From NCBI GenBank assembly GCA_022822665.1, contig JAJEAR010000048.1, forward strand, positions 1 to 64,000: a stretch of DNA of 64,000 nucleotides, read 5' to 3'. The position numbers were made by a program, and so were the translations under genes. Of this stretch, positions 28,071 through 36,450 are shown one piece after another (position 1 is the stretch's first letter; every line of letters starts with the position of its first letter). The DNA comes from Alphaproteobacteria bacterium (GTDB lineage Bacteria; Pseudomonadota; Alphaproteobacteria; Thalassobaculales; Thalassobaculaceae). The notes beneath the pieces are model-generated. The model had not been told where the DNA came from, did no database searches, and saw only the letters and a program-made list of their open reading frames with translations.

Positions 28071-29204
28071 GTCATCGTCTCCTGCGCCCAGTCAGGTATT
28101 CCGCAGCCGGGCACGCGCACGGTTCCGATCCATCGGAATACCCCTGCACCCGTGCCGTTCCCGGAGCCTCGCCGATCATACACGCCAGGGCCCCGACACT
28201 CTCATGCGGAAATGCTATGGCCAGGGTGTGTCAGTCACGATACCCGGAATGACAGGCGCAGGAACCCGGAACATGCGCAGAGCGGGTGACAGCAGACCGC
28301 GCCCGGGTGAACAACCGCTCGACATTCCCGACGCCGGGTCGTTCGCGTTTCGCGAACGACCCGTTCCCGCAGCGAAGCCGAAACCACAACAGCCCCGGGC
28401 CAGGTCGCAGGGTGCGGTCTCCGATTCCCCGCGCCCTGCTATGCGGACACGCGCGCGCCGTACCTGCTCCGCGGCCGTTCGGACCGCCCGGCCGCGCCGC
28501 GGGCCAGCCTTCGGGACGAGTGTTCACCGTGTCCGACCAAAGACGCAGGCCGGTCGGCCTTCCTCGCGACCATGGCTGCCAGGCCTGCCGGTCCGCTTCC
28601 GGAGCGCCTTCGGACCAGGTCAGGCGCGCCTTGCCGCGGGACCGCGATTCGCGCCGTGTCGACCGCGACATGTCCGCGGCTGAACATCGGGGAGAGGGAC
28701 GGAACGGTGATGTAGCGTGGCCCGGCAGGTATGGCATTGAAAATACTTGGTCGTTCGGATACATTCCGTGCGCACCGGAATCGGTTGCCTGCTGGCGGCT
28801 GGTTCCGCCCTGCATCCCCGGGGATTCCAAACGGTTCCCTTCAACACAGCAAATGATCCGTGTCGGTCGCGCCAGCCAATCGACTGCGTGTCCGCGCGGA
28901 GCAGGGTTCAAGCACATGTTGCGCGCGCTCGACACCGTGACCGGGTACCCGGTTCACCCGACACGGCCCGGACGGCACGAGGTCCCCTCGCGCGGCGGCT
29001 GCATGCAGATCCCCGGTGGGGCTGCACGCGACGGCCGGACCGCGCACGCCGGCGTCTTCGCGACGCGCACCCGATCCGACCACTCATACGGTGCTCGCGG
29101 GCACTGGTTGACGTTGTGGCGCGCAGACGAACGACCGTCTCCGGTCAGGCTCGCGCGGCCAGTTCACCGATCAGTGTCCCGGGGCACCCCGGAGCCCAAT
29201 ATCC
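28071..29204. other. 1.1-kb region between mrcA and rne without a recognisable gene
   Basis: Open frames on both strands are Arg/Pro/Gly-rich, lack motifs and look like GC-rich noise. It must carry the leftward mrcA promoter and the rightward rne promoter plus a long rne leader. RNase E leaders in other bacteria are long and structured and allow autoregulation. Visible structure includes the 13-bp hairpin at 28335-28363 and a 14-bp palindrome ACCGGGTACCCGGT at 28940-28953. No amidase gene, which often occupies this place, could be found. Confidence 0.55.
28335..28363. repeat. Perfect 13-bp inverted repeat (hairpin), 3-nt loop
   Basis: CGGGTCGTTCGCG at 28335-28347 and its exact complement at 28351-28363 flank a TTT loop. 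No T-run follows on either strand, so it is not a standard terminator. It lies about 270 bp upstream of the mrcA start and about 840 bp before rne. It could be an operator, a boundary hairpin or part of a leader RNA. Confidence 0.7.
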
Positions 29205-31886
29205 ATGACCAAGCGCATGCTGATCGACGCAACCCAGCCCGAGGAAACCCGGGTGGTTGTGGTCGATGGGATACGTCTCGATGACTTCGATTTCGAGGCC
29301 TCGAACCAGCGCCAGCTGAAAGGCAACATCTACCTCGCAAAGGTCACGCGCGTCGAACCTTCACTCCAGGCCGCCTTCATCGAATACGGGGGTGACCGGC
29401 ACGGGTTCCTGGCCTTCGGCGAGATCCACCCGGACTACTACCGGATTCCCGTCGAGGACCGTCAGGCCCTGATCGAGTCCCAGGAGGGGCCCGCGCTGCG
29501 CGACCCCGATGACGAGGTCGATGGCGACGAGCAAGTCGGTGACGAGGAGACCGATTCCGCCGAAACCGCGCCACCCGAGGAGACCGAGCCCGCCGAGAGC
29601 GTCGGGCGCGGCCGGTCGCGCCGCCAGGGTGCGGCGCGGCGCTACCGGATCCAGGAGGTCATCAGCCGGCGCCAGATCCTGCTGGTCCAGGTGGTCAAGG
29701 AACAGCGCGGGAACAAGGGAGCATCGCTCACCACCTACCTGTCACTCGCAGGCCGCTACTGTGTTCTGATGCCGAACAACCCCCGCGGTGGCGGGGTGAG
29801 CCGCAAGATCACCAACGCTGCCGACCGCAACCGGCTGAAGAAGATCGTCGAGGAGCTGGACGTTCCGGAAGGCATGGCGATCATCGTGCGGACGGCCGGG
29901 CGCGAGCGGACCAGGTCGGAGATCAAGCGCGACTGCGAATACCTGCTCAGGCTGTGGGACCGGATTCGCGAACAGACCCTGGTTTCGACCGCTCCGTGCC
30001 TCGTGCACGAGGAGGCGAACCTGATCCGTCGCTCGATCCGGGACCTCTACACCCGGGACATCGAGGAAGTGCTGGTCCAGGGCGACGAGGGCTACCGCAC
30101 GGCCAAGTCGTTCATGAAGATGCTCATCCCGAGCCATGCCCGCCGGGTCCAGCCATTCCGCGAGGACGGCGCGCCCCTGCTGCATCAGTACCAGGTCGAG
30201 AGCCAGCTCACCGCCATCCACGAGGCAACGGTTCCGCTGCAGTCGGGCGGCTACCTGGTCATCGACCAGACGGAGGCCCTGGTTGCCATCGACGTGAACT
30301 CGGGGCGGGCTACCCGGGCCCGCAGTGTCGAGGACACGGCGCTGCGCACCAACCTGGAAGCCGCCAGCGAAATCGCGAGGCAGCTTCGCCTGCGCGACCT
30401 CGCCGGTCTGATCGTGATCGACTTCATCGACATGGCCGAGTCCCGCAACCAGACGGCTGTGGAACGACGCATGAAGGAGGCAGTCAAACCCGACCGCGCA
30501 CGCATCCAGCTCGGGCGGATCAGCCAGTTCGGCCTGATGGAACTCTCGCGACAGAGACTTCGCCCCAGCGTGTTCGAGACCAGCACCGTCGTCTGTCCGC
30601 ATTGCCAGGGAAGCGGGCGGGTCCGTTCCACCGAATCCTCCGCCCTGCAGGCATTGCGGGCGATCGAGGAGGAGGGGGTGAAGCAACGGGCGTCGCGCAT
30701 TGCCGTCCGGCTGCCTCCGGCCACCGGCTTCTACATCCTCAACAGCAAACGCATGGCACTGACCGACATCGAGCAGCGTTACGGTTTCGATGCCGTGCTG
30801 GAGCCGGACGACACCCTGCTGTCGGCCGAGTCCCGGATCGAGGTCCTCGAGGCAAAGGCCGCCGGCGATCGATTGGCACAGTTTTCTCCGCCGCCGGAAC
30901 AGGCCGCCGCGAGCGAGGAGCCACGGAGCAGCGGCCGTCGACGCAGACGGTCGGACCGCAAGAAGAGCGATGCCGAGGACCAGGTCGAGCAGGCTTCTGC
31001 CCGGCCGGAAGCGGCGGCAGACGACAACACGGAGGACGGCGAAGCCGGACGGAAGCGGCGGCGGCGCGGCAAGCGCGGTGGACGGCGTCGCGCACGCCGG
31101 AGCGAAGCCGAGGTCGAGTCCGGCCAGGAGGAGAACCAGGCCGCGGACGCGCCGGCCGGACAGCCCGCCGGCGACGGCGAGCAGGCCGGGGACGCAGAAC
31201 AGGCGGCGGCTACCCCACCGGCTCCACGCAGGCGCAGGTCGCGCAGGCGCTCGCCGCCGCGGACCGCACCCGAGGCGGTTCAGGAGCCTGTCGCAACCGG
31301 TGAAGCCGTCCCGATCGACGGTTCCGCCGCGCAGGCAGCGATCGAGACCGGCGAGACGGACCCGGGAGGGGATGGCATTCCGGCCGCGGAAACCGTTGTA
31401 GGGTCGACACCGGGTAACGGAGCAGCCACACAGCACGGGGACGATCCCGTCGCTGCGCCCGGAGTGCCCGCAACCGATCCGGCAGGGACGTCCGATCCCG
31501 GGGACGCGCATACAACGGCGCAGACCGTGTCCGAAACCGAAGATCCGGCAGACGCTCACGCGGTACCGGACACGCAGGCACCGGCAAATGGTGACGCCGC
31601 ACCGGACGCCGGCACTCCGGCGGACACCGACGTTGCGGCACAAGACACAGTCGAGCCGGACTCCGCGGACGAAGCGGTTTCCGGGGCCGTGGAGGAGGCG
31701 GAGACGGAGCCGGCGAACGATGACCAGCCTGCCGCGCCCGGACTTGTGGTCGAGATAATGTCCGGTGAAGGCGTGGTCCGGCTCGAGGACGATGCGCCGC
31801 CACAGGAGACTCCGGAAACCCCTATGCCCGTGCCCGAAACCGGACAGCCGCCGCGGCGTGGCTGGTGGAGCCGGCCAGAGGGCTGA
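29205..31886 (+). CDS. rne: Ribonuclease E
   Basis: 893 residues. The start TKRMLIDATQPEETRVVVVDG is typical of alphaproteobacterial RNase E. An S1 domain follows, with an acidic insertion at about 95-140 that is common in this class. The RNase H-like catalytic region has the metal-binding aspartates in LVAIDVNSGRATRAR and LIVIDFIDM. The Zn-link is CPHCQGSGRV. The last 300 residues are low-complexity: first Arg-rich (RNA-binding, about 580-640), then Ala/Glu/Asp/Thr-rich and presumably disordered degradosome scaffold. GGAG precedes ATG 29205. It initiates mRNA decay and rRNA/tRNA processing. It converges with the aminotransferase gene, 5 nt apart. Confidence 0.96.
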   Translation: MTKRMLIDATQPEETRVVVVDGIRLDDFDFEASNQRQLKGNIYLAKVTRVEPSLQAAFIEYGGDRHGFLAFGEIHPDYYRIPVEDRQALIESQEGPALRDPDDEVDGDEQVGDEETDSAETAPPEETEPAESVGRGRSRRQGAARRYRIQEVISRRQILLVQVVKEQRGNKGASLTTYLSLAGRYCVLMPNNPRGGGVSRKITNAADRNRLKKIVEELDVPEGMAIIVRTAGRERTRSEIKRDCEYLLRLWDRIREQTLVSTAPCLVHEEANLIRRSIRDLYTRDIEEVLVQGDEGYRTAKSFMKMLIPSHARRVQPFREDGAPLLHQYQVESQLTAIHEATVPLQSGGYLVIDQTEALVAIDVNSGRATRARSVEDTALRTNLEAASEIARQLRLRDLAGLIVIDFIDMAESRNQTAVERRMKEAVKPDRARIQLGRISQFGLMELSRQRLRPSVFETSTVVCPHCQGSGRVRSTESSALQALRAIEEEGVKQRASRIAVRLPPATGFYILNSKRMALTDIEQRYGFDAVLEPDDTLLSAESRIEVLEAKAAGDRLAQFSPPPEQAAASEEPRSSGRRRRRSDRKKSDAEDQVEQASARPEAAADDNTEDGEAGRKRRRRGKRGGRRRARRSEAEVESGQEENQAADAPAGQPAGDGEQAGDAEQAAATPPAPRRRRSRRRSPPRTAPEAVQEPVATGEAVPIDGSAAQAAIETGETDPGGDGIPAAETVVGSTPGNGAATQHGDDPVAAPGVPATDPAGTSDPGDAHTTAQTVSETEDPADAHAVPDTQAPANGDAAPDAGTPADTDVAAQDTVEPDSADEAVSGAVEEAETEPANDDQPAAPGLVVEIMSGEGVVRLEDDAPPQETPETPMPVPETGQPPRRGWWSRPEG

Positions 31887-31891
31887 CCCGG

Positions 31892-33037
31892 TCAGGCCAG
31901 CCAGGTCCGCAGACGGGCGCAGGCCTCGACCATCTCCCGGGTCGAACCTGCAAACGACAGGCGGACCGTCGCCATGCCCCGCCCGGCATCGAAATCGACA
32001 CCGGGCGTGCACGCCACGCCGATTTCCGCCAGCATGCGGCTGCAGAACTCGACGCTGTCGTTGGTGAACCGCGAGACGCCGGCATAGATGTAGAAGGCCC
32101 CGTCTGCAGGCGCGAGATCGGTGATGCCGGCCGCGGGGAGTTCGTTCAGCAGCACCTCGCGGTTGCGCCGGTAGCGAGCAACGTTCGCCTCGAGTTCCTC
32201 GTGGCAGTCGAAGGCCGCCACCGCGGCGTGCTGCGACAGGCTCGGCGAAGAGATGAACAGATTCTGCGACAGGCACTCCACCGCCCGAACCAGCTCGGGC
32301 GGCACGATCATCCAGCCGAGCCGCCACCCGGTCATCGAGAAGTACTTAGAGAAACTGTTCACCACGATTGTCTCGTCGCCGAAACGGAGGGCGCTCGCCT
32401 GCGTCACGTCGTAGACAATCCCGTGGTAGATCTCGTCGGAGACCACCCTGATGCCGCGGCTCCGGCAGTATTCGAGCAGGGTCCGCATCCGGTCCGGATC
32501 GAGCATGGTTCCCGCCGGGTTCGACGGACTGGCGACCACCAGACCGTCCAGCGGACCGTCGAGGGTCTCGAGCAGGGCCGGCGTCGGCTGGTACCGGTGC
32601 TCGGCGGCGGACGGGATCATGACCGGCGTGATGCCGAGTGCCGTCAGGATGTTCCGGTACGCCGGGTAGCCGGGCGTGACCATGGCGACGCGATCGCCAG
32701 CGTCGAAGGCCGCGAGGAAGGCAAGCAGGAAAGCCGCGGAAGACCCCTTGGTGACAGCGATGCGCTCGATGCCGACGTCGACTCCGTACCAGTCGCGGTA
32801 GTGCCCGGCGATGCGCTCGCGCAGTTCGGGAATGCCGAAGGCGAGCGTGTATCCCAGCCGGTCCCGCTCGAGCGCCCGCCTTGCGGCCTCGATCACCCCG
32901 CGCGGCGCGGCCGTCGCCGGCTGTCCCACCTCGAGGTGCAGGACGTCCGCACCGGCAGCCTCGCGGTCGGCTGCCGCCTGCATGACATCCATCACGATGA
33001 ACGGCGGGACCTGGCCGCGCCGGGAAACCTTCAACAC
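31892..33037 (-). CDS. PLP-dependent class I/II aminotransferase
   Basis: 381 residues from GTG 33037, which follows GAGAGG at six nt; GTG 33040 and TTG 33034 are close alternatives. The fold-type I pattern is clear: HLEVGQPATAAP, the substrate block SPSNPAGT, the PLP-ring Asp in VSDEIYHG, the Schiff-base Lys in NSFSKYFSMTGWRLGW and a C-terminal Arg in VRLSFAG. It transfers amino groups between an amino acid and a keto acid in the cytoplasm. Most similar in pattern to aspartate/aromatic aminotransferases. The exact substrate cannot be told, and no pathway partner is adjacent. Confidence 0.87.
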   Translation of the reverse strand: MLKVSRRGQVPPFIVMDVMQAAADREAAGADVLHLEVGQPATAAPRGVIEAARRALERDRLGYTLAFGIPELRERIAGHYRDWYGVDVGIERIAVTKGSSAAFLLAFLAAFDAGDRVAMVTPGYPAYRNILTALGITPVMIPSAAEHRYQPTPALLETLDGPLDGLVVASPSNPAGTMLDPDRMRTLLEYCRSRGIRVVSDEIYHGIVYDVTQASALRFGDETIVVNSFSKYFSMTGWRLGWMIVPPELVRAVECLSQNLFISSPSLSQHAAVAAFDCHEELEANVARYRRNREVLLNELPAAGITDLAPADGAFYIYAGVSRFTNDSVEFCSRMLAEIGVACTPGVDFDAGRGMATVRLSFAGSTREMVEACARLRTWLA

Positions 33038-33375
33038 CACGATCCTCTCTCCCTGTCCCGTCCGGCCGAAATCGCCTGCCTCGCCACGGTGGTGACGTGT
33101 AGGCCGACAGTCAGTCGGACCGCAACGGAAAGTTCCGGCACCATGCCGGTTGCCGGACGGGCCGGCAGGCGGTTCCGGCGCAGCGGCGACCATGCCCGCC
33201 AGTGGGACGCCGGGGGACGCCGGAGGCTGACGCTCCCGCACGCGCAGGAACGCCCGCACCGGCGGCGAGCAGCGGAACCGGTCGGAAAATGGCGGCGTGA
33301 TGCGCCGCCGACTATTCGCTATAAGGGTGCCGGGAATTCTGTCTTCGCCACCCGAAAACCGGGAAGCCTCAGCAC
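33038..33375. other. Divergent spacer between the aminotransferase and M48 protease genes
   Basis: 338 bp, no gene seen. A possible -10 element TATAAG lies at 33320-33325, about 50 bp before the protease start. It is preceded by a small inverted repeat GGCGGCG/CGCCGCC at 33291-33309 where a -35 box would be expected. No good TTGACA was found, so the promoter assignment is weak. Confidence 0.4.
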
Positions 33376-34725
33376 ATGATCGACCCCGGCCGACTGGTCA
33401 AGGCATGCATGGCGGCGCTTCTTCTCGTGTCCGGCGCGCTGGTTCCCGCCGCGTCGGCGCGCACGCTCATCTCCGACACCGAGATCGAGGCGACGGTTGC
33501 GGACCTTGCCCGTCCCCTGCTCGAGGCCGCCGGACTCGACCCGGGATCGGTCCGCATCCTGGTGATCGGATCCGATGAACTGAACGCCTTTGTGGCCGGC
33601 GGCCAGAACCTGTTCCTGTTCACCGGCCTCATCATGCGCACGGAGACACCGGGACAGCTGAGCGGCGTGCTCGCCCACGAGATCGGTCACATCGCGAGCG
33701 GCCACCTGGCGCGCACGTCCGTCGCGGTGGAGGACGCATCCGTGGCCGCGATCCTCGGCCTCGTGCTCGGAACCACCGCGGCGGTGGTCAGCGGGCGCGC
33801 GGACGCCGCCGCCGCGGTGCTGCAGGGAACCTCCAGCTTGCTGCGTGCCAACCTGTTCGCCTACACCCGCACCCAGGAATCGGCAGCGGACCAGGCTGCC
33901 GTCCGCCTGCTCGATTCGACCGGACAGTCATCTCGCGGCTACGCCGAATTCCTGCGCATCCTCGATACGGAGTTCTCGGCCCTGGCCGGCCGGCCGGCCA
34001 TCGCGACCACGCACCCGCTTACTCCCGACCGGATCGCGTTCGCCGAACAGCATGTTGCGAACTCGCCCCACGCCGATGCCCCGGTTCCTGTCGAACAGGT
34101 CCGCCGGCACGCGCGGATGGTTGCCAAGCTGCGGGGTTTCCTGCTGCCGCCGGAGCAGACGCTCAGGCTCTATCCCGAGGCCAGCGACTCCGTTGCGGCC
34201 CGGTACGCGCGCGCGATCGCGACCTTCAGGAAAACCGGGCTCGCGCCGGCGCTCGCACTGATCGACGGTCTGATCGCCGGGTATCCCGACGACGGATATT
34301 TCCGGGAACTGAAGGGCCAGCTGCTGTTCGAATCCGGTCGGCCGGGCGAAGCCCGCGCCGCCTACCTCGACGCGCTCCGGTTACTCAAGGGAGCGGGACC
34401 GATACCGGCGACCTCGCTCGAGACGGCGCGTGTCGAACTCGCTCTCGATACGGCGGAGACCAACCGCTCCGCCCGTCGGCGACTCGAACGGGTCGTGCGT
34501 CACAGACCAGAATCCGCGGTCGCCTGGCGCCAGCTTGCCATCGCGCAGGGACGAACGGGCGCGCGGGGACTGGCCGCACTCTCGCTGGCGGAAGAGGCAC
34601 TGCTCGGCAACCGCCGCAACGAGGCGGTGCGCTTTGCCGAACGGGCACAGCACGGCCTTCCCGTGGGATCACCGGGATGGGTCAGGGCGGAAGACATCCT
34701 GCACGCAGCGGGCCGGCGTGAATAA
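33376..34725 (+). CDS. Periplasmic M48 family metalloprotease with TPR-like tail (BepA-like)
   Basis: 449 residues. A Sec signal spans about 1-28 (AALLLVSGALVPAASA, cleaved near residue 28). The zinc site is HEIGH at 101-105, with the third ligand Glu168 in QESAADQ, as in BepA/LoiP. After about residue 250 the sequence is helical with TPR-like repeats (LIDGLIAGYPDDGYFRELKGQLLFESG). BepA degrades or helps assemble outer-membrane proteins such as LptD and has the same protease-TPR order. A DsbA-like gene follows 28 nt later, consistent with envelope quality control. Confidence 0.88.
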   Translation: MIDPGRLVKACMAALLLVSGALVPAASARTLISDTEIEATVADLARPLLEAAGLDPGSVRILVIGSDELNAFVAGGQNLFLFTGLIMRTETPGQLSGVLAHEIGHIASGHLARTSVAVEDASVAAILGLVLGTTAAVVSGRADAAAAVLQGTSSLLRANLFAYTRTQESAADQAAVRLLDSTGQSSRGYAEFLRILDTEFSALAGRPAIATTHPLTPDRIAFAEQHVANSPHADAPVPVEQVRRHARMVAKLRGFLLPPEQTLRLYPEASDSVAARYARAIATFRKTGLAPALALIDGLIAGYPDDGYFRELKGQLLFESGRPGEARAAYLDALRLLKGAGPIPATSLETARVELALDTAETNRSARRRLERVVRHRPESAVAWRQLAIAQGRTGARGLAALSLAEEALLGNRRNEAVRFAERAQHGLPVGSPGWVRAEDILHAAGRRE

Positions 34726-34753
34726 CGGCCGGGAAACGAGGAAGGAAACCGGA

Positions 34754-35512
34754 ATGATGACAACAGGCAACCGTGTGCGAACCTGTGTCGTTGCTCTCGC
34801 CATCCTGCTCTGCACAGCCGGGGCCCCGGTGGCGCAGGATGCGGAGTTCACGGAGCGCGAGCTCGAAGTGATCGACGAACGGATCCGTTCCTTCATCCTG
34901 GCCAACCCGGAAGTCGTGCTGCGGTCGCTGCGCGAACTGCAGGAGCAGACGGAACTCGAACAGGTCGAACAGCGGCGCGGGCTGGTGCGGGACCTGGTCG
35001 CCGAGATCGAACAGGATCCCGATGACCCGGTGCTCGGCAATCCCGACGGGGACGTGACCCTGGTCGAGTTCTTCGACTACCAGTGCGGGTTCTGCAAGCG
35101 GATGGCCAGCCCCCTGTTCGAAACCGCGCGCGCCGACGGCAGGGTACGCCTGGTCATGAAGGAGTTTCCGATCCTCGGCCCGGTATCGGAAATCGCCGCC
35201 CGCGCCGCGCTCGCCTCGCGCCGGCAGGACCGGTACGAGGACATGCACATTGCGCTGATGAGCGTGCGCGGCAAGCTGACCGAGCAGGCGGTGCTCCAGA
35301 CCGCCAGGGAACTCGGGCTCGACGTCGACCGGCTCGAGGCGGACATGGCCGACCCGGAATTGGCCCGGATCTACGGCAAGGTCCGTGCGCTGGCGAACCG
35401 CCTCGATATCAACGGGACTCCCACGCTCATCATCGGCGACGAACTGGTCGCGGGGGCCATCGACGCCGGTCGGCTGCAGGCCCTGATCGACGAGGCCCGG
35501 GCGCCGGGCTGA
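34754..35512 (+). CDS. DsbA-family periplasmic thiol-disulfide oxidoreductase
   Basis: 252 residues from ATG 34754, with GAGGAAGGAAA upstream. Signal peptide about 1-27 (ALAILLCTAGAPVAQ). An N-terminal helical extension rich in Glu/Gln spans about 30-90, followed by a thioredoxin-fold DsbA domain with CGFC at 111-114 and a cis-Pro in NGTPTLII. The layout (helical stretch then DSBA) is that of ScsC/Com1-like proteins, whose N-terminal segment can oligomerise, so disulfide isomerase activity is possible. It follows the M48 protease in an envelope-maintenance operon. Its stop abuts the stop of the opposing EamA gene. Confidence 0.88.
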   Translation: MMTTGNRVRTCVVALAILLCTAGAPVAQDAEFTERELEVIDERIRSFILANPEVVLRSLRELQEQTELEQVEQRRGLVRDLVAEIEQDPDDPVLGNPDGDVTLVEFFDYQCGFCKRMASPLFETARADGRVRLVMKEFPILGPVSEIAARAALASRRQDRYEDMHIALMSVRGKLTEQAVLQTARELGLDVDRLEADMADPELARIYGKVRALANRLDINGTPTLIIGDELVAGAIDAGRLQALIDEARAPG

Positions 35513-36400
35513 TCAGTCGGCGAGTCCGATCAGGATCACCGCCGGGGTAACCATCGCGACGGCGAGCAGGATGCGCGGCGTGATCCGTTCCTGCCTGAAG
35601 GCGACGACGCTCATGATCAGGGTGAAGACAGGCGAGGCCGCCACCACCGGCACGACCTGGACCACGGTTCCGAGCAGCAGGGCCGTGTTCAGCGCCATGA
35701 TCGCCACGCCGAAACAGAGGCTCGCACCCATGAACCACAGGGCCGCGCGGCTGCGCCACGGGATCGCCGGCGCCGACCGGCGGACATGGTGGGCGGTCTG
35801 GGTGACCACTGCGGAGACCACGAAGCCGACCATGCTCGCGATGTAGGGATCGGGAATCCATTCCATTCCGTATTTCGACAGGACGTGACCCGCCGACCTG
35901 ACCAGCGCCGCCCCGATGGGAAGCAACAGCGCCCAGACCGGCCAGCTGACCGCAGCGCCCCCTCGCCTGCCGGACAGGACCATCACCGCCGCCACGATGA
36001 CCAGGGTGCCTGCGCCGGTCTGCCAGGTCAGCACCTCTCCAAGCCAGAGTATGCCGAGGGCCGCGCCGAACAGCGGCGAGGTGGAGGTAAGGGTGGTGGC
36101 AAGGGTGGGCCCGAGGTACTTCATGCCGGCGAGCGCCAGGTTGGCCGAGAGCGCGGGCCGGAACAGCCCAACCAGCACGAAGGTCAGCACCGCAGGGTGC
36201 AGCAGGTGGGCCGGGTCGAGCAGGAACGGCGCAGCCAGCAGGAACAGGACCGCTGAGGTGGTGATGGTGATCACCGCACCGCTGCGCGGCTCGATGCTCA
36301 GCAGTCCGACACTCTGGAACTGGGCGCCAAGGGCGAACAGGAACGCGGCCACCAATGCCAGCAGGACCGGCAGCGCATCGACAAGCGGCACTGAGCGCAC
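35513..36400 (-). CDS. EamA/DMT superfamily permease
   Basis: 295 residues from GTG 36400, with about ten membrane helices in two EamA repeats. Typical features are the first-repeat end LAGMKYLGPTLATTLTSTSPLFGAALGILWLGEVLT and a second repeat closing with VVAASPVFTLIMSVVAF. DMT permeases export or import amino acids, metabolites or nucleotide precursors; substrate unknown. It is transcribed towards the DsbA-like gene and ends exactly where that gene ends. Upstream on the same strand, 50 nt away, is the end of opgH, so it may be cotranscribed with opgH. Confidence 0.85.
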   Translation of the reverse strand: MRSVPLVDALPVLLALVAAFLFALGAQFQSVGLLSIEPRSGAVITITTSAVLFLLAAPFLLDPAHLLHPAVLTFVLVGLFRPALSANLALAGMKYLGPTLATTLTSTSPLFGAALGILWLGEVLTWQTGAGTLVIVAAVMVLSGRRGGAAVSWPVWALLLPIGAALVRSAGHVLSKYGMEWIPDPYIASMVGFVVSAVVTQTAHHVRRSAPAIPWRSRAALWFMGASLCFGVAIMALNTALLLGTVVQVVPVVAASPVFTLIMSVVAFRQERITPRILLAVAMVTPAVILIGLAD

Positions 36401-36450
36401 TCCCCAGGTCAGTCGCAGACCCGCGGCCCGCCGGCGTTACCGCCCCTCAC

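Noticed and set aside
26079-28289. Long plus-strand open frame of 736 codons over mrcA
   Set aside because: It is antisense to an unmistakable PBP1A and has no motifs; GC-rich genes give such shadows.
28231-28935. Possible amidase gene between mrcA and rne
   Set aside because: The frame lacks any amidase motif (no zinc-binding His/Glu pattern) and looks like noise.
29742-32327. Minus-strand open frame of 861 codons over rne
   Set aside because: Antisense to RNase E, low complexity and no recognisable domain, so treated as a shadow.
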